Below are positions 54,378 to 62,287 of a stretch of 64,000 nucleotides of DNA, piece after piece. The translations under genes and the position numbers were made by a program. A model generated the notes under the pieces. It saw nothing but the letters and a program-made list of their open reading frames with translations, was not told where the DNA came from and searched no databases. Numbering within the stretch: position 1 is the first letter of the stretch; each line of letters starts with the position of its first letter. The DNA is taken from positions 2,604,001-2,668,000 of the forward strand of contig NZ_CP040272.1 in NCBI RefSeq assembly GCF_013393905.1, given 5' to 3'. This DNA is from Nostoc sp. C052. GTDB taxonomy: Bacteria > Cyanobacteriota > Cyanobacteriia > Cyanobacteriales > Nostocaceae.

Positions 54378-54551
54378 TTGAATGATCAAGTTGGAAAGGC
54401 GATCGCAACTTTAGGTATTGGGTTTATCAAGAGAATTTTTGGAGTGGCGACAGTCGCGGGAGTTGAGATTTTGCGACAGCGCCAACTGAAAGATAGTGTA
54501 GCAGATTTTGAGCGGGTATCTGAGCGCTTTGAGGGACATATATTTTTGTAG
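54378..54551 (+). CDS. Possible small protein or gene fragment, 57 aa
   Basis: A frame just after metX, with TTG as the only possible start, reads NDQVGKAIATLGIGFIKRIF followed by GVEILRQRQLKDSVADFERV and stops at 54551. The composition looks coding, with an amphipathic start and a charged helix, but there is no good start codon. It may be the tail of a lost gene. It overlaps nothing and abuts the convergent methyltransferase gene. Confidence 0.3.
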   Translation: MNDQVGKAIATLGIGFIKRIFGVATVAGVEILRQRQLKDSVADFERVSERFEGHIFL

Positions 54552-55523
54552 CTAACTTGATTTCTGAATATTTTGGTAAATATACAGCGAAGATATTGTA
54601 TTTAAATCTGGTTTTTGCGGCTCCTCCCCATCCTCATTAGTATTTTTAAACAATACTGTAAATGCACCAGCACCTAACCTATCTTGAGGAAACATCCGAT
54701 AACAAGGCATGGTAGTTAAATGCGATTGATATTGAGCTAAAAGGCTAATTTCTATCGCTTGAAAATGGGGGAAGCGTTCTAAAAACCATTCACAAACTTG
54801 CTCATTTTCTTCAGGAGAATATGTACAAGTCATATACGCAAGATAGCCTTGAGGTGAAACCAGTTTAGCAGAGTTAGCTATAATCCGCTTTTGTCGATTT
54901 GCACTCTTGTTAATAGCAGTTGGGTGAAAACATCCAGGTGCTTTTTCGCCTTTAGCAAGTAAAGATTGTCCGGTGCAAGGAGCATCTACGATTACTAAAT
55001 TGCTAGAGTCTGGAAACATTTGGGCAAATATACTCGAATCTCTATTAACTACTGCACTAGGATTAATCTGGCAACGCTTCAAATTAGAAATTAGCATTCC
55101 CAAACGTTTGCCAATAACTTCATTACTAATGAGTAATTCAGGTTGTAAAGCTCTCCAAGCAAAGATACTTTTACCTCCTGGTGCGGCACACATATCAAAA
55201 ACTACATACACTGACTGAGAAATAGCTAACAAAGTAGTAGCTGCAAACACCGAAGAAAAATCTAAACAATAGAAATATCCTTTTTCATGGAGAGGATGTT
55301 GACCAGGTTTTTCTCCCAGAGATAAGCGGTCTATAAATTGTGGTTGCCAAGAGGTTGGTGTTTCTACTGCCAAAGGCGAAATATCTGGCTTTTCTTGACA
55401 CCAAAGAATACTAGGTGAAAAAGGCTGAGGATTCATTAAAGCCTCGATAAATTTTTCTTGCTCATCAAGATTAGCGAACAAACGCCGCGAGACTTTAAGT
55501 AATAAATTAGAAGGTTTTTCCAT
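54552..55523 (-). CDS. RsmB/NOP-family RNA m5C methyltransferase-like
   Basis: FDMCAAPGGKSIFAWRAL is the SAM-binding loop of RsmB/NSUN-type methyltransferases. VIVDAPCTGQSLLAKG supplies the PC motif Cys, and YMTCTYSPEENEQVCEWF supplies the catalytic TC motif. These enzymes methylate cytosine C5 in rRNA or tRNA. The protein is 323 residues and lacks the usual N-terminal NusB-like RNA-binding domain, so it is a short form. Which RNA it modifies is not evident. Confidence 0.87.
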   Translation of the reverse strand: MEKPSNLLLKVSRRLFANLDEQEKFIEALMNPQPFSPSILWCQEKPDISPLAVETPTSWQPQFIDRLSLGEKPGQHPLHEKGYFYCLDFSSVFAATTLLAISQSVYVVFDMCAAPGGKSIFAWRALQPELLISNEVIGKRLGMLISNLKRCQINPSAVVNRDSSIFAQMFPDSSNLVIVDAPCTGQSLLAKGEKAPGCFHPTAINKSANRQKRIIANSAKLVSPQGYLAYMTCTYSPEENEQVCEWFLERFPHFQAIEISLLAQYQSHLTTMPCYRMFPQDRLGAGAFTVLFKNTNEDGEEPQKPDLNTISSLYIYQNIQKSS

Positions 55524-55686
55524 GTAGATTATGAATTATGAATTAATAGAAGTACGTTGTATCTGAATCAAAATCAAACTGTTACACAAGAACAATGTAA
55601 TTAAGGCTTTTGGCTTCATACTCAAAATATAATGACCGCCATTGGGATCGCAATGGCCAAGCTACCCCACTGCACCGGAGAAGGTC

Positions 55687-57105
55687 ATGTTCTTAGATAG
55701 TTTTCAGGAAAAATTACGCAAACAAGCACAACTATGGAGGGATGAAGGATTAATTAGTTCTTCGCAATATGAACAGATAGCAGAACGTTATCAATTTAAA
55801 AACCTGGAAGCTGCTGCACGCGATCGCAACAAAGCGATCGCAATTGCTATCGGCAGCATACTATTATGCTTAGGCATAATTACCTTTGTATCAGGAAACT
55901 GGCAGGGAGGATCGCGAGAAGTCAAATTTATTCTAATGATGAGTTTGTTTTTTGCGATCGCAATTACTGGATTTTACAGTTGGAGACCACCTGAAGGGAA
56001 GAAACCAGAGCGAAGTAAACGCCTACTGGGAGAAGGGTTGCTAATTTTAAGCGCCTTCATCTTCGGTGCAAATTTACTGCTGATGGCCCAGATGTTCAAT
56101 ATCATCGGTTCAGCTTCCCAACTGTTTCTCGCTTGGGGATTCGGTGTTGTAGTCATGGCCTTCAGTTTGTCCTTAAATTCTTTAGGAATTCTGTCAATTA
56201 TCCTTGTGGAAATTGGCTACTGGACTGGACTAGAAGACTTATGGTACGCTTCAGGTGAGTTAACTTGGTCGCGGCTAGTAGTACAGCATCTACCTTTGTT
56301 GGCATGGCTAGTATTTGTACCCTTAGCCTACTTCTGTCGATCGCGTTGGATTTTTGGTCTAGCAGCCTTTGTCTTTGCTAGTTCCTTACAAGCTAACCTT
56401 AATCCTCTGCCACTGCTAAATTATGCTGATATAGCCCCTTGGGTGGCATCTTTTGCTTTTACACTGCCATCTGCATTATTCTGGAGTTATGATGATTTAC
56501 TGTTTCCAACCATAAATTATAGATTGTTTCAATCTCTAGCCCGTAATTTAGCGTTGGTAAGCTTCGGCATCGTCTTTTACGTTCTGTCTTTTCGTTGGGT
56601 CTGGGAATCTCCTGATTATAGTTATAATCAGCCAACGAATTTGACAAACTTATTTGAGTCTCTGCCGATTATCGATTTGGGGATTCTCAGCGGCTTGGCA
56701 GTATTGCAATGGTTGTTTCTACTGCGCCAAAGAAATAACCCTCCGCGCCGCGAAGTGATTTTCACGACTGCTGTCATTAGTACATTTCTTGTCTTTATTG
56801 CAATCGTACCTTTTTGGCATCAAACTATCAGCCGGATTGATGAACTTGGCATTTTTATTTTCAATGTACTTCTTGCAACATTAGCCTGGGGACTAATTCA
56901 AGAAGGATTGAAATTAAGCAACAGAAGTTCCTTTTGGGGCGGTATGCTGTTAGTAACACTGCAAATTATCAGTCGCGTGCAAGAGTACGACACCGACTTA
57001 CTTTTTAAGTCGCTAGTCTATGTCCTGTGCGGCTCTGCTTTAATTAGCGCTGGACTCTGGTTTGAACGCCGCCTACCTGGTGGTAGCTCTACAAGTAAAA
57101 AGTAG
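55687..57105 (+). CDS. DUF2157 multi-spanning membrane protein
   Basis: The soluble N-terminus FQEKLRKQAQLWRDEGLISS and QYEQIAERYQF is the DUF2157 domain. About a dozen membrane helices follow (for example IAIAIGSILLCLGIITFVSG). I chose ATG 55687 because GGAGAAGG precedes it; the frame is open to a TTG at 55642. The gene is followed by a GDYXXLXY protein gene, a pairing typical for this family, probably acting together in the cell envelope. Function unknown. Confidence 0.85.
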   Translation: MFLDSFQEKLRKQAQLWRDEGLISSSQYEQIAERYQFKNLEAAARDRNKAIAIAIGSILLCLGIITFVSGNWQGGSREVKFILMMSLFFAIAITGFYSWRPPEGKKPERSKRLLGEGLLILSAFIFGANLLLMAQMFNIIGSASQLFLAWGFGVVVMAFSLSLNSLGILSIILVEIGYWTGLEDLWYASGELTWSRLVVQHLPLLAWLVFVPLAYFCRSRWIFGLAAFVFASSLQANLNPLPLLNYADIAPWVASFAFTLPSALFWSYDDLLFPTINYRLFQSLARNLALVSFGIVFYVLSFRWVWESPDYSYNQPTNLTNLFESLPIIDLGILSGLAVLQWLFLLRQRNNPPRREVIFTTAVISTFLVFIAIVPFWHQTISRIDELGIFIFNVLLATLAWGLIQEGLKLSNRSSFWGGMLLVTLQIISRVQEYDTDLLFKSLVYVLCGSALISAGLWFERRLPGGSSTSKK

Positions 57106-57308
57106 GGCAAAAAATGAAAGAATTCAGTAGTCAGAATTCAGGAGTCAGAATTCAGGAAAAGTTCACTTAATCGAAAATTGAATCACTCCTAACTCCTAAC
57201 TCCTAACGAAAAATCTCTGTGCGTCAAAATTTTTAAAGTTTCTCTGCGTCAGTCCTAAGCTCGTTACTTTTGAACTCCTCAAGACCTCTGCTTTTTAGGA
57301 CTACGCTC

Positions 57309-58019
57309 ATGACGAATACCTCTTCTGAATCTAAGAATAAACCCTTGTCTCCCGAAGCCGAATTTTCTAGTAAGGTGACTTTTCGGGATTACTTGATCGC
57401 AACTGAACAAAAATCGAATAAGCCCTTACCTTTTTGGCGGTTACTAGCTCCCCTGGCGCTGCAAACAGGACTAATTATGGCAGTACCAGCCCAAGCGGTT
57501 TATACAGATGTCACAGGTAAAACGGTGATTTTGCAAACCGTACCTGTAGACCCTAACAATGTGTTAGAAGGTAACACCTTAGCCTTAGATTACAACATAT
57601 CCCGTACATCAACTTTAAGTAGACTACCTGGTTGGCAAACATTAGTCAGCAAAGGTCGTGGAAGTGGCAGAAGATTGCCTGAAGGAACCAATATCTACGT
57701 GACTTTACAAGAGCAGCTATCCTCAGGTAGTGGTGTTCCGAGAGCTTGGAGACCGTTACGAGTAAGTAGCGATCGCCCCACAACTCTTAGAGCCAACCAA
57801 GTAGCCTTAAAAGGTGTTTATCAGGATGGCTCTGTTAACTACGGCTTGGAAACATATTACATCCCAGAAAACCAACGCCAGCAGATTCGGAACGACTTGC
57901 AAGCCCAACGCGTCCGCAGAGGACAAGTACCACCCATTGTGGTGAAGGCAAAAGTAGACCCTCAGGGTAAAGCAGTTCCAGTTAGTATGTGGGTGCGCGA
58001 TCGCAACTATCGCTTTTAA
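57309..58019 (+). CDS. GDYXXLXY domain protein
   Basis: The partner of the DUF2157 protein. A cytoplasmic N-terminus of about 50 residues is followed by one hydrophobic segment (LLAPLALQTGLIMAVPAQAV). The motif EGNTLALDYNISR stands at the place of GDYXXLXY, and the family-typical C-terminus GLETYYIPENQRQQIRNDLQ and VPVSMWVRDRNYRF follows. I chose ATG 57309 (MTNTSSESKNK); the frame is open to 57270. It is likely anchored with its globular part outside the membrane. Function unknown. Confidence 0.8.
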   Translation: MTNTSSESKNKPLSPEAEFSSKVTFRDYLIATEQKSNKPLPFWRLLAPLALQTGLIMAVPAQAVYTDVTGKTVILQTVPVDPNNVLEGNTLALDYNISRTSTLSRLPGWQTLVSKGRGSGRRLPEGTNIYVTLQEQLSSGSGVPRAWRPLRVSSDRPTTLRANQVALKGVYQDGSVNYGLETYYIPENQRQQIRNDLQAQRVRRGQVPPIVVKAKVDPQGKAVPVSMWVRDRNYRF

Positions 58020-58067
58020 GCCGTTAGGCAAATAAACACTGCATGTTCACACGCCAAGTTTGTCTCC

Positions 58068-58104
58068 AAAGTTCTGAGCGCCGATTTCCGACGCTCAGAA
58101 CTTT
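58068..58104 (+). terminator. Hairpin terminator after the GDYXXLXY gene
   Basis: AAAGTTCTGAGCG pairs perfectly with CGCTCAGAACTTT around an 11-base loop, 48 bases after the stop codon, followed by CTGTTTGT. It probably ends the DUF2157/GDYXXLXY transcript. Confidence 0.7.
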
Positions 58105-58182
58105 CTGTTTGTCATTCATTTGGTGAAAAAGAATGTAGAGACGCGATAAATCTCGTCTTCAAAGACCAATTCTCTACACCAA

Positions 58183-58273
58183 AGGGATTTCCAAGAAATA
58201 AATTATTCAATCTTGTGGGGTGGGCATCTTGCCCGCCCAGTCCATAGGGTAGGTGAGACGCCCATCCCACAAG
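58183..58273. repeat. Partial copy of the AGGGACTTCC MITE-like family
   Basis: AGGGATTTCCAAGAAATAAA, then the GTGGGGTGGGCATCTTGCCC centre and a GACGCCCATCCCACAAG arm, match the element at 27743-27867. The right terminal repeat is not evident. It lies between the terminator and the CPBP gene. Confidence 0.65.
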
Positions 58274-58374
58274 AATTAGTTGAGTCTGTTTTATTTTGAA
58301 AGTCTTTTACGGCAGAGACTCAAAACAATATATTTGGAGTAAGATTATCAGCAAGTTTTAGTTGTTGATAATAT

Positions 58375-60915
58375 ATGATTTTTCGTGGATTGAGTCGAAA
58401 AGCAAAGCTACTATTTACAAAATTATTACCGCTAGCGTTCATCGCAGCAATTGTGATATGGCAACTTTCCTCAAAACAACCCCAGTTAGTACAGCAAGAA
58501 AGCAATTACGCGATTCATATTCGACAAAATTTTAATCAATCTGCTTTTTATCCCATTCCCCAAATTCCATCTGCAAATCTCTATAAACCTATTGGCGATT
58601 GGGTAGGAAGGTTAATTTTACCAACCAAACAGCAATTACAAGATGGTTTAGATTGGGTATGGATGGAAGTGCAATATGCACCACCTACAGCACAAAATTT
58701 GTTAGGTAAAATTGTACGTTTGGAGTGGAAAAAGAATAAAGATTTACTTGCTTTGGAACGAGCGGTAACGCGAGATATAAATTTCACTTCAGAAGTGATT
58801 AAAAGTCAAAAACAAGGAAACATTCATCCTTTTCGACTAAATGGAGTTCGTCAGGTAGGCATTTTACGCTCTTTGGCTGGTGCAAATCCTGTTGATAATA
58901 CGATTGTTGCTTTAGATGCAGGTACAATCATTGATGCAAGTCAAGAAAAATCTATTTTACAAATTGAACGCGAACCTATTTTAGCAATTGGTAGATTTTA
59001 TGGGCTGGTAAAAATAATTAAACCGATTAAATCTAGCTTTAAAACTATTTTAATTCCTAAACAAAAGCAGTATAGTGATTATTTTTTGGTAGAGCATTAT
59101 AACCATAATTCAAATAAGTTTGATGGTCTTCAAGACACTATTCATATTCCCCAACAAGTAATAGATAAGCGAAATTTTGCTCCTTCAAGTTCGCAGCAAA
59201 TCGAACAATCACCTGCGGGTGAGGCTGGATGGTATATTTATGGCGCTGCCGATGCAAAGGGCGTATTTACAGTAACTGCCCTTGCACCTCGTTCTCTATT
59301 TCAAATTCAACCGCTTCAAATTATTACTGGTGAGAAATTAGGGCTAAATTACATCCAAGAAGTAAATTGGCGAAATACTGAGAAAAATAAAGGTAAATTC
59401 AATACCGTATTATTAAAACCTGTAGAAACACAAAATTCACTTAATCAATCTGTTTCAAAATGGCAAGAAGGCAATAAAGCTATTGTCTTACACCTATTTG
59501 GTGGAATTGGCGGACGTAAAGCTGAACCAGTCGGAGTCCCTTATACTATCACCGGACATTTTGCTTTTGGAATTGCAGAAGTTGTCCGTGACGAGTTTAC
59601 TAACGAATTACGCTTCGAGACTAAATATCACCAAATTTATGCCCATAACCCTGATGGAATTATTGCCGGAACGCATACATGGGCAGATTATATGGGTAAT
59701 TTACAACGTGGTTGGTTGGCAACACGTCCAGTATCAGATATTCTGATCAAATTCGACCCGGTAACGCAAGATTATGATTTTGATGGTATTAAACTATCAC
59801 CTTTAGAAGAATTCCAGCAACAATTACAAGTAACAATGGCACGTTATCGGGTTGGTGATGGAACTGGTGGCGCAATGGTATCACCTGCTACCTCATGCGT
59901 CCAAGACGCAAGCCAAGCACTTTATGCGGCGATACTGGCAATTAAAAACCAAGTTGCTACAACTCCTCAAATTCAAACTTGGATACGCGCTAACCCCAAT
60001 CACCCACAAACATTACGCTTTCAGCAGCTAGTTGAATTAGGCAAATCTTTAGAACAACAATTAGCACCCTTGGGTATAGTTCGCGCTGATTGGCAAAGCC
60101 TTGCAAGTATACTCGCAGGTACGGGCATAGGAAAAACGACGCAACCATTTGAAGATCGGAGTATTTGGGCTGGTTTAACAACATGGCGAACAATAATGCC
60201 AAAACAGGCACACGACGATCTCGCCACAATATTTTTAAAACATGGTGCGATTATGCAAGTACTGCGAACTAATCAAGTAGGTGGTTGGCAACCTAATATT
60301 ACACCCATTGCACCAACAATACTTTTGGGACAAATTAAGATTCCTTTTACCGATATTTCACCACTTTCAATTATTTTAAATCGCGTTTTAGCATCCTTGG
60401 CAGTTCCGACACTACAAGATTGGTTAGTTATAGTTGTAATGCTGATAATTTACAGTATTATTGCCCTACCCTATGGTTGGAAATTTGGATTTTTACATAT
60501 ACAAATTTGGTCTGCAAGTTGGATTGATAAATGCTTGCTAATATTGCGTTGTTTATTTTTACCTGCGATTGTTGAAGAACTCTTTTTTCGCGTTTTTTTG
60601 CTTCCTCATCCTAGCGAAATCACTAATTGGTTCCGATGGAGTTTGTGGGTAATAGTTAGTTTATTATTATTTATTTTGTATCATCCATTGAATGCTAAAA
60701 CCTTCTTTAAAGCTGGAATCCCCACCTTTTATGACCCTGTTTTTCTGGTTTTAGCTACATTTTTGGGAATTATATGTACTGCTGCATATATCCTGACAGG
60801 ATCTTTGTTTGTAATAGTTTTAATTCACTGGGTTGTAGTAGTAGTTTGGTTAATTGTTTTTGGGGGAATCAGAAAATTAGATAAGAATCAAAAAATTCAT
60901 AACACTAAGGTTTAA
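58375..60915 (+). CDS. Large CPBP-type intramembrane protease family protein, 846 aa
   Basis: The C-terminal 200 residues carry the CPBP (Rce1-like) signature: EELFFRVFLLPHP with the Glu-Glu pair and Arg, then FILYHPLNAKTF and FVIVLIHWVVVVVWL with the later His residues. The family cleaves or modifies proteins within the membrane. The preceding 640 residues start with one membrane helix (LLPLAFIAAIVIWQL) and form a large, probably extracytoplasmic domain with VLHLFGGIGGRKAEP and HTWADYMGNLQRGWLATRPV. I do not recognise that domain outside this architecture. The gene stands alone. Confidence 0.8.
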   Translation: MIFRGLSRKAKLLFTKLLPLAFIAAIVIWQLSSKQPQLVQQESNYAIHIRQNFNQSAFYPIPQIPSANLYKPIGDWVGRLILPTKQQLQDGLDWVWMEVQYAPPTAQNLLGKIVRLEWKKNKDLLALERAVTRDINFTSEVIKSQKQGNIHPFRLNGVRQVGILRSLAGANPVDNTIVALDAGTIIDASQEKSILQIEREPILAIGRFYGLVKIIKPIKSSFKTILIPKQKQYSDYFLVEHYNHNSNKFDGLQDTIHIPQQVIDKRNFAPSSSQQIEQSPAGEAGWYIYGAADAKGVFTVTALAPRSLFQIQPLQIITGEKLGLNYIQEVNWRNTEKNKGKFNTVLLKPVETQNSLNQSVSKWQEGNKAIVLHLFGGIGGRKAEPVGVPYTITGHFAFGIAEVVRDEFTNELRFETKYHQIYAHNPDGIIAGTHTWADYMGNLQRGWLATRPVSDILIKFDPVTQDYDFDGIKLSPLEEFQQQLQVTMARYRVGDGTGGAMVSPATSCVQDASQALYAAILAIKNQVATTPQIQTWIRANPNHPQTLRFQQLVELGKSLEQQLAPLGIVRADWQSLASILAGTGIGKTTQPFEDRSIWAGLTTWRTIMPKQAHDDLATIFLKHGAIMQVLRTNQVGGWQPNITPIAPTILLGQIKIPFTDISPLSIILNRVLASLAVPTLQDWLVIVVMLIIYSIIALPYGWKFGFLHIQIWSASWIDKCLLILRCLFLPAIVEELFFRVFLLPHPSEITNWFRWSLWVIVSLLLFILYHPLNAKTFFKAGIPTFYDPVFLVLATFLGIICTAAYILTGSLFVIVLIHWVVVVVWLIVFGGIRKLDKNQKIHNTKV

Positions 60916-60917
60916 TA

Positions 60918-61132
60918 AGGGACTTCCAAAAAATAAATTACCCAATCTTGTGGGGTGGGCATCTTACCTGGATTTCTCACAAGAGAGAAATCCAAGAGGT
61001 GTGGGAGGATGGGAAAGAAGTCTTACCCCCCACACTCCCCACACTCCTCTTCCCCTGAAGCCTACACTATGCGTGAGAAATCCGGGCTTACCCGTCCGTA
61101 TACAAAGGCGGGCAAGATGCCCACCCCACAAG
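60918..61132. repeat. AGGGACTTCC-family element interrupted by unrelated sequence
   Basis: The left end AGGGACTTCCAAAAAATAAA and GTGGGGTGGGCATCTTACC match the element at 27743. The matching GGCGGGCAAGATGCCCACCC arm appears only near 61108. The 150 bases between carry GGATTTCTC and GAGAAATCC text at both borders plus CCCACACTCCCC repeats, as if one repeat had inserted into another. The region up to 61272 also holds a GTAGACGCGGTTTCTAACCG fragment near 61194. Confidence 0.55.
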
Positions 61133-61272
61133 CAGTAGTACGGACTAAGGTTAAATTAAAGTTTTGAAACCCATGCAGGTGGGTTTTGTTTGTGTAGACG
61201 CGGTTTCTAACCGCCCGTTTCAGTGCCCCTACGAGTGTACCTCACGTAAACGAGAACCGCTATATGAATTCA

Positions 61273-61422
61273 TCATACTTCTTCTTGAGAATCTTCTTTT
61301 TGAATCCAGATAAATACTAAAGCAAATACTGGAAAAGGCAAGATATAAAATATTAAGGGAATCATGATCCAGGGTAGCCATGAAGCGGCATAATCACCTG
61401 TTAGTTGTGTTATATCTACCAT
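61273..61422 (-). CDS. psaI: Photosystem I subunit VIII, PsaI
   Basis: PsaI is a one-helix subunit at the trimer-forming side of photosystem I, next to PsaL. The 49-residue product has the family core DYAASWLPWIMIPLIFYILP, comparable to YAASYLPWILIP in other cyanobacteria, then VFALVFIWIQKED. GAGGAG lies just ahead of the ATG. The sequence differs from the short standard Nostoc PsaI as I recall it. It follows psaL in the same direction with an 86-base gap, the usual psaL-psaI arrangement. Confidence 0.88.
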   Translation of the reverse strand: MVDITQLTGDYAASWLPWIMIPLIFYILPFPVFALVFIWIQKEDSQEEV

Positions 61423-61508
61423 GATGTATTCTCCTCATGAATTCAAAGTTGAAAAATTTATGTAATCCACCTTCTAGGGATATCCAACATTCCCAAGAAC
61501 AAGCTTGA

Positions 61509-62054
61509 TTAACTAGCGTTAACCGCACCTCGCAAGATGGCATCTAAAGAATCAAAATTTTCTAGTAGGAAGTAGGCAAATATCGCGCCACCCATTGCAC
61601 CAATAAAAATTCCACCATTCAATTGACTCCATTCTTCACGAGTTCTTAGTGGTCTAAGCAGGTCTTTAGAATCTGAATTATAAGCTCCTCTAGGATTTCC
61701 TTGGAAAGTAGTAATTGCAAAAATTGAAATACCTAAACAAGCTGATAAAGCTATATATATGGAGGTAATTAATCCACTGAGATTGGTTCCATGTACTGAT
61801 TCTCGCAGAGGGCCAACCACCACCTCTGGCCCAACTAGGAAATAACCATGAGCCATGCCAATTTCTAACCCCCGCATGAAAGGTGTTAACCCTTTACGGT
61901 AGGCGGGTAAATTATTAATGAAAGCTCTAGCTAAGGGAGAATCATTGATAGGAGTGGATAGATTACCAAGGCAAGGATCTCCTTTAAAAGGTTTAATTAT
62001 ATCCTCCTCATTGTATTGTTTAATCGTCTCTGCCATGTCAGATGAATTAGACAT
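61509..62054 (-). CDS. psaL: Photosystem I subunit XI, PsaL (divergent form)
   Basis: PsaL forms the interface of photosystem I trimers or tetramers. Conserved features are FKGDPCLGNLSTPINDSPLA, FINNLPAYRKGLTPFMRGLE and GMAHGYFLVGP, followed by two further helices. GGAG precedes the ATG. Compared with standard Nostoc PsaL as I recall it, the N-terminus (ETIKQYNEEDIIKPFKGDP) and the second half (ACLGISIFAITTFQGNPRGA, DLLRPLRTREEWSQLNGGIF) differ. They resemble the PsaL2 of far-red light photoacclimation clusters. psaB lies upstream and psaI downstream. Confidence 0.9.
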   Translation of the reverse strand: MSNSSDMAETIKQYNEEDIIKPFKGDPCLGNLSTPINDSPLARAFINNLPAYRKGLTPFMRGLEIGMAHGYFLVGPEVVVGPLRESVHGTNLSGLITSIYIALSACLGISIFAITTFQGNPRGAYNSDSKDLLRPLRTREEWSQLNGGIFIGAMGGAIFAYFLLENFDSLDAILRGAVNAS

Positions 62055-62142
62055 TATAGCTTCTCCTTATTATCTTAATTAAATACTATCATTGGCGCGT
62101 AGACTTAAAGTTTTCTTATTCAAAATTAACACAATATAAACT

Positions 62143-62174
62143 AAAAAACTCTCCTACCAAAAGAGGTAAGAGAG
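62143..62174 (-). terminator. Terminator between psaB and psaL
   Basis: On the minus strand, CTCTCTTACC pairs with GGTAGGAGAG (one G-U pair) around a 6-base loop and is followed by TTTTTT. It lies about 115 bases after the psaB stop, so part of the transcript probably ends here and psaL-psaI may be expressed at a different level. Confidence 0.75.
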
Positions 62175-62287
62175 GAGGTCGAAAACTGAATATTTTTAGC
62201 TGAATATTTGCATATTAATTACGCATTTTTTTGCAAATAACTAGACTTAATTGCGTAATTTAAAGTGCAGTTAAACAGCTTTGAAGG

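Noticed and set aside
59990..60229. Minus-strand frames within the CPBP gene
   Set aside because: They overlap a well-supported gene on the other strand and show no motif.
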